A DNA stretch of 64,000 nt, from assembly GCA_002812745.2 (NCBI GenBank), contig NCSJ02000102.1, positions 1 through 64,000 of the forward strand, given 5' to 3'. Both the position numbers and the translations under genes were made by a program. The first letter of the stretch is position 1, and the number at the start of each line of letters is the position of its first letter. The notes beneath the pieces are model-generated. The model saw nothing but the letters and a program-made list of their open reading frames with translations. It had not been told where the DNA came from and made no database searches. This document shows, in pieces, positions 46,114 through 57,574 of this stretch. Source of the stretch: Scytalidium lignicola (taxonomy: Eukaryota > Ascomycota > Leotiomycetes).

Positions 46114-49035
46114 ATGGCGATGGACATAGATCGCGGTGCGGGGCGCGAATGGCGTGATATCAAAGAAGTTGAGGAGGCGTGTGAGCAACTTGAATACCAG
46201 TTGGCGGAAACTCTGGAAGAGAAAGAGGTAGCTGAGAAGAGTGCAACGGAAGCAACAAAGATAGCAAATATTCTTAATGATAGGGTTCGAGAACTTATGG
46301 AGGAGGTTCATCACCTCCGATTCGGACCAACTGATGTAGAGATGAGTGCAGACACTCTAGGTCGGCTAGAGCTTCTTTCAATGCTCAGAAATCTCGAATC
46401 GGAGTTAGCTGACCTTCAGAGAGAGTACGCATTAGCCAAGAGTCAAATCGAGGAAATGAGAGAGAGGTTAGGGGCTTTTGCGATCTCCGATATAGGCTTC
46501 AATCCGAAGCTTACGAGGCAGGAGTTTGAGAAACTTAAAGCGGAGAGAGATAGCGCAATTGCCAAAGTTGACGAATATGAAAGGAGTGAGATAAGCCTTA
46601 TGGAGGATATACTAGAGACGAATCAAAAGCTGGAAGATTGCAAGAAGGTAAGGAATCCTGATTCGAGAGAATGTTTGATCAGGATGAAGCAATTCTAACA
46701 GAGCTCTAGGAAAAAGCATTGATGGTCTCAAGAGAAGAATTTGAGACAGTGCAGAAACAGTATTTGGAGGTTGAGAGGAGACGCGATGAAGAACATAAGG
46801 GATACGCTGAACTTGTCAAATCATATGAGACGCTCCAGAAAGATTATGAATTTCTTGGTCAGGACCACAGCAAAGGTTACAAGATGGTACAGGACCTCAT
46901 AGCTGAGAAAAGTGAGCTCACCGAAAGAAACGAAGCACTAGACAAGAAGCACGAGCAGGCATACAATGAAATTAGGGAGATTTCCGGCAAGCTCAATGAA
47001 GCGTATGAGTCCCAGAGGCTTGAGAATGAGCAGCATCTTGTGGAACGCAAAGCTCTCGAGAATGAAATTCATCGACTCCAATCCGAGGTCCAGGAAATAG
47101 CAAATCAACGAGATGTCGCAAGCGAAGCGAGAGAAAGCTTAAACGCACAGCTCACCGCAGCTCAGGCAGAGCATAATAATTTAATACAACGCCACAACAC
47201 TGATGTCGACGCTGATGTCGNAAAAAAAGTTGGCCGAAAATTCCGAGGCTTTCAGAGCCGAGCTTAGTGGTCTTCGAGTAAAGCTCGAAACAATTGAGCA
47301 GGAGAGAGAGGCGCTACGTACCCAGAACCAGCAGATCAGCATGGCACCTTCGCAGCAAGAATACGATGAGTTGAAGGCAAATTACGATCTCCTCTGGCGC
47401 GAGAACGTTATTGCAAAAGATACTGCCAAGAAGGTCGCAAGTGAGATAGAGGAGGTGAAAGCCAATGCCATCAGTGACGTTGCACATGCAAAAGAAGCAA
47501 CCCAATCTGGGCTTCTAAATCTTAAGTATATAGAAAGTCAACTTGCAGATGTTACCTCGAAGTATGATAATGTGGTCGAGAAGCTGAAAGAAAAGACCAC
47601 AGAGGTCCAGGCACTTTCTCGACAGAAAATCGAGGCGGAAAGGGGCTTCGAAGATCTTCAGAAAGAGTTTGCCCGGATTGAGCGTCTTCATAAGCACCTA
47701 GAGTCCGAGACCAGCGCAAAAGAAGCTACCATTATTCGGTATCAATCCGAACTTCAACAGACAGAAGATCGCCTTGAGGCAGTAAGAAAACAGTACAGTG
47801 ATCTTCAGACAGACTGTGCTGGCTTGCGGGACTTGGAGAAGGAAAGCAAGCGCCAGCTCGTGCGTGCAACTGAGCGTATCGAGGGTTTGGAGGATGAGTT
47901 AGCTGGGAGAAGCGTAGCTGATAGCAGCTATGAAGAACTGGCTTTCATCAGTGAAGAGCTTAGTTCCGAAACTAGAAGATTGAAGGATGCACTTCCAGAA
48001 ACAAGTTTTGCACCCCCTGATTTCTTCGAGAAGCGCGAAGCGAGACTGTCAGTAGCACCACCACCCCGTATTCTGGAGGATGATTTGATATCCGAAGAGG
48101 GATCGGAAGGAGGGCAATCTGATATTTCAGAAGGGGGAGCTTCTCCTGCTACCCGCGTTCCTGATTCTTTCGATAATTTGGATGAGACAGATTTGAGCGA
48201 GGGCGAGGAGGAAGCGGCAGCTACTCCTTCCATAACGTCAGACAATAAGGAGGCTATCAAAGCTACCAAAGTTCCGAAGCGCTCTGAGGATAACACTGTC
48301 AAACCTGAGCCAGAGAAGACTACGGACCGTCCTCACGATACTGTATCACCAATGCAGACCAGGCCCTCGAGTCGGGTCGAGGCATTAATCCAGACAGAAC
48401 CTAAAATATCCACCCTTCAGAGCTATACCGAATCCTCAAGACAGAGAGACCCTGATCCAGGGAATCCAGTACTTATCCCTCCAAAAACTGGTGCCGCTTC
48501 GGACCAAAGAGATCCTGAGCCTGAGTCTCTAGTTGTCATCTCTCCAGAGGATTCCACCACCTCAGTTCAAACTAAGGCTTTGGCCAAACCCGTTATCCCA
48601 AAGCGCGTCGATGCTACAGTTCAGATCGAGCCTTTACCCAAGCCTATCACTCCAAATACCACTACTACTTCAGTGCAGACCAAGCCTCTACCGTATACCA
48701 CGGCCTCAAGCCAAACTGAAGTTGAAACCAAACCATCCACTACCTCCGAGGCGTCTCAAACCGAAATCACGGGTGATATTACCAACAGCACATTTGTTCG
48801 TCATGTCACGGTAAAGGTTAAAGAAGTGGCCACTGAATATGCATACTTTCCAGCCAGCATGTATGCCTTCTTGATAACCCTAGTCGTGTCCATGCTGTAT
48901 CTAGCGCTTCGACCACTTGAAGGACAGGATGGTTTCTTTAGTCACATCCTCAGCGAGAGTACCAAGAGATCTATACAGCTTGCTTTCTTCCACATTGACA
49001 AGCTGTTGATGAGTCAGGGTCATTATCCCGGCTAA
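46114..49035 (+). CDS. Long coiled-coil tail-anchored protein with QT motifs
   Basis: No named family recognised. Exons 46114-46647 and 46710-49035; if the N at 47221 is treated as one extra base, the frame is continuous and gives about 952 residues. Residues about 15-620 are almost unbroken heptad-type coiled coil (rich in Glu, Leu, Lys, Gln). A disordered acidic, Pro/Ser/Thr-rich region follows (about 625-870). A single hydrophobic segment at about 895-915 (YAFLITLVVSMLYLALRPL) lies close to the C-terminus (ending SQGHYPG), which suggests a tail-anchored protein of the nuclear envelope/ER or another membrane. The disordered region holds repeated x-Gln-Thr motifs (MQTR, IQTE, VQTK, VQTK, SQTE, SQTE) like dynein light chain LC8 sites. 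As submitted, the N makes an apparent frameshift. Confidence 0.82.
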
Positions 49036-50619
49036 TGGGCAGCAATTTCATACGCATTGTGGCATCTATACCTTTCTTCTCCCATGATTTTGACGATGTC
49101 ATTAAAGATGGTGCTGAGTGGCGTTTTTCCTGCGTTCTTGCTATTATAGGGGATTGCTATTTCAATTCTTAGATCACTGGTATTACTGCATCGGGGTTTT
49201 TTCTGCATATTATTTTCAACCATAGGAATGATTTAGTGGCGTTATGAAAGATACTGATAGAAAGTTCTTGAAACCGTTCTAGCGATGATACCAGATATTG
49301 CGCCTGCTGTTATATACTCGTTCTGATGGGAAAGACTCGGTTCTTTTCATTTAATTATAGTTAATATATTGAGTGTTTTTGCATTGTCATACTTAGAGTA
49401 TGAAATATGAGTGACATGTGATAGCGAGCTACGAAGAAATTAACGGTGAACAGAATCCCGATAATAATAACTTAGTCCAGCTGAAGAATAATAGACCGAG
49501 CTGCCAAAACCAAGAATCATGAAGACATGTAATATTAGATAGATAGCTCAGAAAGCAGGGAAGCTTGAAAAACAGCCCCCAACTCCGACAGCAATGAAGA
49601 CAGCAGATCCATGTCAGGCACGCGAGCATAGAGTTATTAAATTATCAAAGCTGGAGAGGGTTTGAAAAGCCGCCGAGAAGTGTAGAATGACAAACCAGCC
49701 GACAGCAACAATGCGCGCGAATGTATATCTGAAAGGATCGGGAGCGAAAAGAAGTGCAAGATGTTTCTTGGTTCTATGTATTCAAGCTCAGGGCAGGGCC
49801 GATTCGATCCAGCTGTCACTTCTCCTCGAAGTGTCTAGATCTCCTTGCGGGGTCTGAACATAAAAAACCAGAAGCGTAATTAGTGCAGATGCAATGCAAT
49901 GCAGAACACGATGCAGAAAATATGGTACAACAATTGCAATGGTTCTAACCAGAGCATCGACAGCATTGACATGGACTGGATTCGTAAGACTGCTGGTTGG
50001 ATAATTACATCCGGGAGAGTAGTAGTTACAGTAGCAGAGTACGGTAGCAGATGTACCGGGTAGTCGTCAGAGGTACCTCCGTAACTTAGTTAATTAGAGT
50101 ACTGGCCGTACACGTAATACGTCATGGAACACGCCGCAAAGCACGCGCACCAAACTCAGCCAAGCTGGGGCATTTTGGGGCAGCCGAGACCCCTCCAAGT
50201 TCCTGCCAATTTGCCCCCTTTCCCTGCCAATCACCGCCCCCATGACATCGCTGACCCCACTATATGTAATTGAAAGTTTCAGCGTGCAATGGGTTGTTTG
50301 GGACCTCGCTGGCACCTCCGACTTGCTCCTCCTCGTGCTGCAACAACAACGACAACCTCAACTCTCTCTCCCAATCTAATTGCTGCCACTTATACCACCA
50401 ACTGGGCCACCCGCTTGCACTTCACCAGCTTCAATTGATCCTCGTCTTCGCTGCCGCCGACTCTGCTTTGCTCAATTGAAAGCCATGCGCCGCTCTTGAT
50501 CCAATACCTTTCCCCCCATCCCGCCCCTTGCGCAACCTGCACCGCATCGACTTGTGACACTCTTGACACCCAACCATCACCTCCACAAATCCTGATCCCG
50601 AAATCATACGCTCCCTCAG
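49036..50619. other. Intergenic and 5' leader of the PKA gene
   Basis: The region up to about 50,050 has no recognised coding content. From about 50,090 it becomes GC-rich, then C/T-rich, as in a fungal promoter and long leader. Two ATG-started short frames precede the kinase start: 50289-50438 (49 codons) and 50485-50499 (Met-Arg-Arg-Ser-stop). They would be upstream ORFs if the transcript begins before them. Confidence 0.5.
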
Positions 50620-52350
50620 ATGGCCGCCGTCACAACTGCCTTTACCTCTCCGCCGCCCTCTGGTGGTGTATCGCCCTCGCCCTTCATGTCGGCCTCGGGC
50701 ATGGCCTCCTCGCAGAATCTCGCGCACGAAGGAAATCACACAAGAGAGACAGACGACCAAGAGATGCAATTCCTGGGCGAAGGTGAAGATGGAGATCCGT
50801 CGCAGAACGAGTTGGCATGGCACGAGTACTCCAGGCCGGACGAAAGTTCGCACACCTTGAGTGTGGATGATTTTGAGCTTATCAAGACGCTGGGTACTGG
50901 TAGGTCTTTTGTTCCACTTTCCCGCCGGGATGAGGTTGATTGGCAGAGAAGAAGAAGAAGAGAGAAGAAAAAAGAACAGCAAGAGATCATGGTGGAATTT
51001 TGAGTCTCTCGAAATAGAGGAGCATTGCTCATTCAGGATTTTCTCTTTTAGGTACTTTTGCTCGAGTCTGGCTGGTTAGACTGGCTAATCCGGCCGAGGA
51101 GGATCGCGATAAGGTCTATGCGCTGAAGGTCTTGAGGAAAGTTGAGGGTGAGTAAGCGCAGCAGAAGAAAAAACTACTCCTTTTGATTTGGCCTGGTTAT
51201 TCATACATATGAACGACTGGGCTAATGAACTTTTTGCTCTTTTTAGTTATCAAACTAAAACAAATCGACCATGTCAATCACGAGCGTTCAGTCCTGGCGG
51301 ATGTTGCAGGCCACCCTTTTATTACTAACTTAATTACCTCCTTTTCTGATTTGAATTCTCTTTATATGCTAGTAAGTCACTCATATTCACCTATACCAAG
51401 CTACAAGTCGCCAATCCCCCCCCCCTTCTTTCCTTTTCCCCTCTCCCCGAAGATGCTTACCATTATCGAATTTGCAGCTCGACTACTGCCCCGGTGGCGA
51501 AGTCTTCTCCTATCTACGAAAGGCTAAACGATTTGACGAGAAAACGGCTCGCTTTTATGCCGCAGAAATAGTCTTAATCCTTGAATTCTTGCACGAACAG
51601 GAAGGTGTGGCGTATCGAGATCTGAAGCCAGAGAATTTGTTACTAGATGCAGAAGGGCATATCAAGCTCGTGGATTTTGGATTTGCGAAACGCCTGGGGG
51701 AGAGTGAGTCATTTTTTTTGTCTACTCAGGAGGGGAAATATAGGGGAGGTTTGACAAAGTCAATGCTGACAATAATGGCATAAACAGGGGAGACATATAC
51801 ATTATGCGGCACGCCAGAATACCTAGCACCGGAAGTGATCCAGTCGAAAGGCCACACAACTGCTGTGGATTGGTGGGCGCTAGGTATACTAATCTACGAA
51901 TTTCTAACGGGGTATCCGCCATTTTGGCATCAAAACCCAATGGAGATCTATAAACAGTAAGTCGAAAACACTTCTCACTATATTTTTTCTTCTTCTTCAC
52001 CAGATCAACTAACAATACCCAGAATCGTCTCCAAACCAGTTCTCTTCCCGCAAACTCCAGTCATCAGCGAAGCCGCAAAAGACATCATCCGCTCTTTCTG
52101 TACCCTCGACCGCTCCAAACGCCTAGGAAACATGGTCGGTCGTGCAGCACGCGTGAAATCTCATCCCTTCTTCATGGGAGTTGATTGGGATGACGTCTAC
52201 GAGAGGAAGTACCGAGGGCCTATTATCCCGCCTGTCAGATACGTGGGTGACACGCAGTGTTTCGATACCTATCCAGATGAGAGACCTGGTCCGGATCAAT
52301 ACACTGATGAGATGGCGCGGGAGTACGAGAAGTATTTCGTGGACTTCTAA
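50620..52350 (+). CDS. PKAC: cAMP-dependent protein kinase catalytic subunit
   Basis: AGC Ser/Thr kinase released by cAMP from its regulatory subunit; controls growth, carbon sensing and development. Exons 50620-50899, 51052-51147, 51247-51371, 51478-51703, 51788-51956 and 52023-52350 give about 407 residues. The N-terminal 85 residues are low-complexity. The Gly loop is [13 protein letters not shown], split by the first intron; the Lys is in [11 protein letters not shown]. The catalytic loop is [12 protein letters not shown], the DFG motif VDFGFAKR, and the activation loop with its phosphorylatable Thr [35 protein letters not shown] is subdomain IX. The C-tail ends YEKYFVDF, the F-x-x-F terminus typical of PKA. 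All catalytic residues are present. It resembles the second, shorter-tailed PKA type of filamentous fungi, but I cannot be sure which paralogue it is. Confidence 0.93.
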
Positions 52351-53339
52351 GACCACTCATTCTCTCCCCACCAAAAATGTCTTATTATAATTATTTTTTG
52401 GCATCCCCTCCCAGATTTTTCGTTTTCTGAGCCAAATTTTGATCCCTAATGTATTTGCCTGATTTCATAGCTGCTGTTGGAGAAAGCAGCAGCCTTGGCT
52501 TATTTATGTTTGTTTCTTTGGGCCATTATTAAAATTTTAAGTTTTGTTGGATTTTCAATTGCTGGTCGATTCGAACCTACCTTTTTACTCGGCCAAAACA
52601 ACGCTTCCCCCCTTTTTTGGATTTTCGCATGGCGTCCGGTAACCTATTTTATCACGTCATATATCACATCGATTACCATCATCATTATTATATTTTACAT
52701 ATATATTCCTGGTTATTTATAACTAACTGTCTAACTGTCTATGTATAAGGGGTTTCGGATCTGAAGGCGGAGAAATTATTTGTGTTTTTATTCTTTTTGG
52801 AGGATGCTGATTCGGTTCTTTTTTGTTGTTTTTCTTTTTGTCACAAGGGAGGGAGCCGATTCATTGTATTATATAGTCAAAAGCTGNAAAAAACTAAGGA
52901 AAGTGTCTAGGGTAATGAGAAACTAAAATTAAAAATAAGATTTACGTGAGTTTTTTTAATTATGGATGAGTGTTTTAATGCCGGAGATATTTGGTCGATT
53001 TGACATTTCTATTTTCTTTTTGTGTACTGGAAACGATGAATTATGAATCGGGAGAAAATTTGTGGTTTAAAAAATAAAAATAAACTTGGATATCTAAATA
53101 AACTTGGATATCTAAATAAACTTGGATATCTAAATAAACTTGGATATCTAAATAAACTTGGATATCTATACAAATACTCGCTACAAGAAATCTTTTTGGA
53201 CAGAATTCTGGCAAAGCCAACAAGAGAATAACGGAAGGCTCATACAAAAGGAAAATAGCTGCCGAGATCATCAACCAGTACGCCAAAAAGTCTCACATCT
53301 TCATACTAGCAACTCGTTCCCTTCACCTCAAACTCCTAC
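52351..53339. other. Convergent 3' region with minisatellite
   Basis: AT-rich region between the PKA gene (plus) and the DUF4336 gene (minus). A plus-strand frame at 52477-52722 encodes a hydrophobic peptide with no motif; it begins just after the kinase stop and is probably 3' untranslated. Contains the 18-bp repeat listed separately and an N at 52887. Confidence 0.55.
53081..53170. repeat. 18-bp minisatellite, about five copies
   Basis: Five consecutive copies of the unit TAAACTTGGATATCTAAA (last one slightly different), each with a GATATC palindrome. Copies are nearly identical, which points to recent expansion. Both strands stay open through it (giving LDIQVY repeats), but this is a by-product of an 18-bp unit. 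Confidence 0.95.
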
Positions 53340-54277
53340 CTACTCACTCCTAGCATGCTGACGTCCCCTGCCTTCCAAAAACCATGAAAACACCTTCTTA
53401 AACACCTCCCCTCCATCCCCAACCACCACATCCCCATGGCACGGCACAATATTCTTAATCCCCCACCCATCAATCCTCCTCACGCTTTCCGAGAAGCCCG
53501 TCCGATCGTCCTTGGAAAACGCATACCACGCCATCCTCTTCTGCCAGATCGCATCGCCCTTGGTATTCATCAGCGCATTGAAGAGCTTACTCGCAAACCC
53601 GCTCGTCGGCGAGACGTTCGTGCGTGAATACTGTTCCGTGGCGGGTAAATTGAACATCAGGTCGGCCTCGATCAGGGTGGCGGTGGGTTTGTGGAAGAAG
53701 ACTAGTTCGCGGTTCGGGTGGGCGTCGACGTATTCGTACATGAAGTCGGAGTCGAAGTCGGCGTCGATCTTGACTTCGAATTTGTTCTTCTTGGTGAAGA
53801 CGGTGCTGAAGGGCAGGTTCAGGACGGTCTTGTCGGTCTTGGATTGCGTGGCGCGCTTCTCGGGGAGGCCTTCGGGGCCGATGATTTTGGCTTGTGGGAA
53901 AGCGGTGGCCCAGGCGCTGAGGTAGACGTGGTGCTCGACGTCTGGGGCGATGAGGTAGGCTACGGGGGAGCCGGGAGAGAGGGAGTCGAGTTTGGAGCGG
54001 ACCGAGGGGGTTAGGGCGACGGGGGAGAAGACGGCGAGGGAGTTGTTGGAGAGTTTTACTTTTGAGGAATGTTAGTGTTTTGTTTTGTTTTGTTTTTTTG
54101 TGGTTTTATTAGTTCAATTAAGGCCACTCAGGAGAGAAATATACCAATTGTTGCGCGGCCTCCTATCTTGAAGCGTCCGAAACGCAGGAAGGGTAAGGAA
54201 AGGGTGGTGATGTTTGGCGTGACATCGCGAATGACCATCACTTCCTCTGGATTCGCGGGGATGAGTTTAGACGTCAT
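53340..54277 (-). CDS. DUF4336 protein, metallo-beta-lactamase-like fold
   Basis: Fungal member of the DUF4336 family, distantly related to metallo-beta-lactamase-fold hydrolases; activity unknown. Exons 54145-54277 and 53340-54058 (86-bp intron) give about 283 residues. The N-terminus is MTSKLIPANPEEVMVIRDVT followed by TTLSLPFLRFGRFKIGGRAT. The middle includes SLAVFSPVALT, VAYLIAPDVEHHVYLSAWA with the His-His pair, and PQAKIIGPEGLPEKR. The later part has YEYVDAHPNRELVFFHKPTA and IEADLMFNLPATEQYSR. The C-terminal NIVPCHGDVVVGDG keeps a Cys-His-Gly block. Exon 2 is GC- and strong-codon-rich compared with the AT-rich flanks. No targeting signal; probably cytosolic. Confidence 0.88.
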
Positions 54278-55545
54278 ATTGTCTTATGAAGTTGATGTAG
54301 AATTTGCCTTGATACTTGAAATTTGTTTTGAAGATTGAAATTGGTGTTGTTGAAGTTCTCAACGGGGTGATGTTTTCTGGAGCGTAAAGTGTTTTGATAT
54401 GCTGACTGGTGCCGTGACAGCTGTCCCGATTCAGCTTGGACCCGGAAGCTCGAGGGGCGGGGTGGTGACGTAGGGGGTGCTGGGGTAGCCACGTTCTAGG
54501 CTTTTGTCGAGTGGGATTGAGATGGGAAACTCAAAAACTGAAGCTGGTGAAGAATGGATCTGTGGAAAGCAATTGCAATATATATACTCTCATTATCTCG
54601 TTACCTCTTCATTCTGCTATGCATAAAACCAAATAAGCGTTCCGTGACATCCTATTTTCCTTCTGCTTACAATATAGTGTTTGGTGTTCAGAAACTCAAA
54701 TACCAGCCTGGGCGGTCTCGATCGCGCGCGATGATTAAGCAGCGCACAGCCCCAACGGCCAGCCAAGCCTCCGGAACCTCCAACAGAAAGCTTGCGATCC
54801 AGCCGAGGCAGCATTCTTCCCTTCTTCCCTTGTGTGTCTCNTTTTTTTTTAATCTCATCATGTCGGTCTCGGAGGTCGTCGGTGCAGTTTGCTTCCGTTT
54901 TGAGGGAATGCATGTCCTTGATCAAGCTAGCTAACACATGTGCTTGTTCTAGACACACAACCTAGGGGCCTCGGCTCAGAACAACCATGGACTAATCAAA
55001 GAAGCACATTTTGCCTATGTTGAATTTGGAATTGTGTGGATGGCGTATGGTGGTTAACTATTCTCTGCTGAGAAATCCATTTGAAGGTAATTTCGATTTG
55101 GCCAAGTATAATTCCCATACGCCACCGTAGTTAACTATTTCTTTCGATGCTTTAATTAATTATTACACATTTGAAATTCAAATCCTTCTCGCTGTAAAAG
55201 TGATCCAACCTCAACTTTTGCTAGTGTAGTTGTATGGCTCCAAATCTTTTGTTATTTATTATTTCCATTCCTAAAATATTGCTTGGTGGTGGAAGGAGAG
55301 CTTTATGACGTTGCATCTGGTGATGAGTTTGATATAAGATATGTAAGTCAAAATCAAGAAATAGTTTCTAGGTATAAAATTAACAGCAGTCACAGGCGAC
55401 AAGCAATTAAAATGGGGAGAAGGGAGCATGGTTTGCAGGAAATCTGCACGATGTCATTCGTGATCTCATCGACAAGGATCTAATTCATAAGTATATTCTA
55501 TCATAAGTGAACTCGCTCATAATACCCCCTAGAAAAACTGCTCCT
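54278..55545. other. Intergenic, no gene recognised
   Basis: Promoter side of the DUF4336 gene and 3' side of the permease. A T10 run preceded by an N lies at 54,841. The small plus-strand frames (54554-54934 and 55283-55483) have no motif. A short inverted match (TGGCGTATGG near 55,040 and its complement near 55,115) is too short to call an element. Confidence 0.5.
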
Positions 55546-57574
55546 TCAATTCCTCCCAATCTCTATTCCATCATCGCCTACTATCCTGGCAGTAGCTAGA
55601 TCCTCATCACTAATAGTCCTCTGTGGTCCCTTAAACCAATGCTTCCCGCCATACCCAAATGGCAAAATCCATCCCAGTAGTGAAATTATGGAAATGGCGC
55701 CAATCATTACTGGAGCGTAATTCAAGGTCTGCGCGGTAACTGGATAGAGCTGAGGAAGCACGAGAACAACGACGAGGAATGAGACATATGTAGTTGATAC
55801 AATGGCACAGGGAATGGAAAATCGTCCCAGATTCCATTCTGCAGGTTCAAATGACTTTCGGCCGACGGTGTGTCTTGCGAGGATGGGGAATATATAGGAT
55901 ACGTTGGTTGCTATGGTGGCTGTTGCTGTAATGGCGCTGAAGGCTACTTCCGAACCTATGACAGCAGTTGTGATAATACAGGACATAACAAGCACGAGTA
56001 TGGCTGCATTAACCGGGACTTTTCTCTTTGACATGCGGCGAAAGTATTTGGAGCCAGGGAGAATACCATCCCGCGAAATAGCATAGGTGACTCGTTGCGC
56101 GGACATGAAGCAAGATGCTGTAGCACAAGTAGAGTCTACCCACAGCAAAGATAGGATCGCTGTTGCACCTTTAGGCCCCACGAGCTGCACGAGGTACTCA
56201 GCCCAGTTATTTGTATAGGTTCCGTTTATAATACCGTCGAAGTCTTGCAGGCAGAAGAGTATTATGACAAGGGTCGGGACCGACATCAGCCATGCAGAGA
56301 GGGTGCTTGTCCACATTCCTTTGCTCACTACCAAGGATGCGTGGTTGGTTTCCTCTGCAAGATGGACGCTTGCATCATAACCGTAGAATACCCAAGCACC
56401 AAATAATATCGAGACGATCCAGCAATAGGCATCACTGGCTTGCTTTGTTTCTCCTTCGTTGATACCATTGTAAAAGTGCCGGAAAACACCAGAAGCAGGT
56501 TGGAAGCCCCCTTTCCGTGATGCTTCAATGGGGAACCATATCCAATACATCAGAACCAGTATATGGAAGATGACTATTGCAAAGCGGAAATAGAGCTGAA
56601 GAACTCTTTGGCTGATAACATTTGGAGCCATGGCGAAGAACATGCCGATGGAGGTCAGGAGCCAAGCGAACCAGCCTTTTTCTAGAATAGTTGCATTGGG
56701 ATATTGGATTTCAAGGGCAGAGAGGAGGAAGTTTGTTGAGCCCTGTTGGACTCCTGGGACAACAGCGATCTAGAATAGTGTTAGTTTGATAGCACATCAT
56801 GTTGCGGTCATGGACTAACCCATCCTGCCCAGTTCCTAGTCGTTAAATTAGCACATTTTGTTCTGATCGGATATACAAAAGAGTACCTACCACCAGCCAG
56901 TCATCCAAGACAAAAAGGGTCTAATCCATCAGTTAGCCTCTATATCAGCAATGTATCTCAGTGTCATTAAATTGAAAACGTACCCCCATTCCTTGCCACC
57001 CAAGCGGTAGGCCCAATAGTAGATACCTCCAGCCGTAGGTAGGGAAGCGGCAATTTCAGCCATTGACAGACTGAGGATGGTAGAAATCCCACCGACCATC
57101 GTCCAATTCGCAAATGCTGCAGTTGGGCCGCCTGTGTACATCACAAAGCCGAAAAGCACAGGAATTCCACTAGCATAATTCATACTCTGGTATGACAGTC
57201 AACGGAAGATTCTTTAACTCTCTTGAAGGGAAGAGAACTCCATTTCTGCCACAATCTGGACCAATTCTCATAGGGAGTTCGAACATACAGAAAACGTAGC
57301 AGCCCTATATATGGAATTGTCAGTATATTAACGCCTAAAACACGATGTAGAACGAATCATATGGTCAAACATAAGAATGAAGTACCTACCAATTCTCAAA
57401 CAGGCCAAGGCCTCGAATGAATTCCTGTTTGTACCCTAGAGTAGCCAATTGATACTCATCCTCTGTGAATGTATTCTTCTTCATGTCCTCCACAGATCCA
57501 ACCTCACTCTCGCGCCTCATGGGCTCGATCCTTTCGGCCTTCGCCATCTTCTCTTGGTCCTCCATTGTCGCCAT
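55546..57574 (-). CDS. APC-family amino acid/GABA-type permease
   Basis: Twelve-helix amino acid-polyamine-choline permease of the fungal GABA/choline permease group; imports amino acids, GABA or related amines across the plasma membrane. Six exons: 57390-57574, 57289-57304 (16 bp), 56984-57186, 56891-56920 (30 bp), 56820-56835 (16 bp) and 55546-56769, together 557 residues. The cytosolic N-terminus is charged. Helix 1 holds SSMNYASGIPVLFGFVMYTGGP; then SLSMAEIAASLPTAGGIYYW and, across the small exons, PFLSWMTGWWNWAGW and IAVVPGVQQGSTNFLL. FGAWVFYGYDASVHLAEET and SAQRVTYAISRDGILPGSKY are the signature loops. The tail is IGRN. The small exons are required, because only they restore conserved residues in frame. 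Substrate cannot be told from sequence. Confidence 0.9.

Noticed and set aside
52477..52722. 81-residue hydrophobic plus-strand frame
   Set aside because: Lies directly after the PKA stop in AT-rich sequence; hydrophobic residues follow from T-rich composition.
53041..53286. Open frames with LDIQVY / KLGYLN repeats
   Set aside because: By-product of an 18-bp tandem repeat, open in several frames; no other coding evidence.
55030..55130. Possible small inverted-repeat element (TGGCGTATGG and its complement)
   Set aside because: Only about 10 bp match, with no target duplication or second copy visible.
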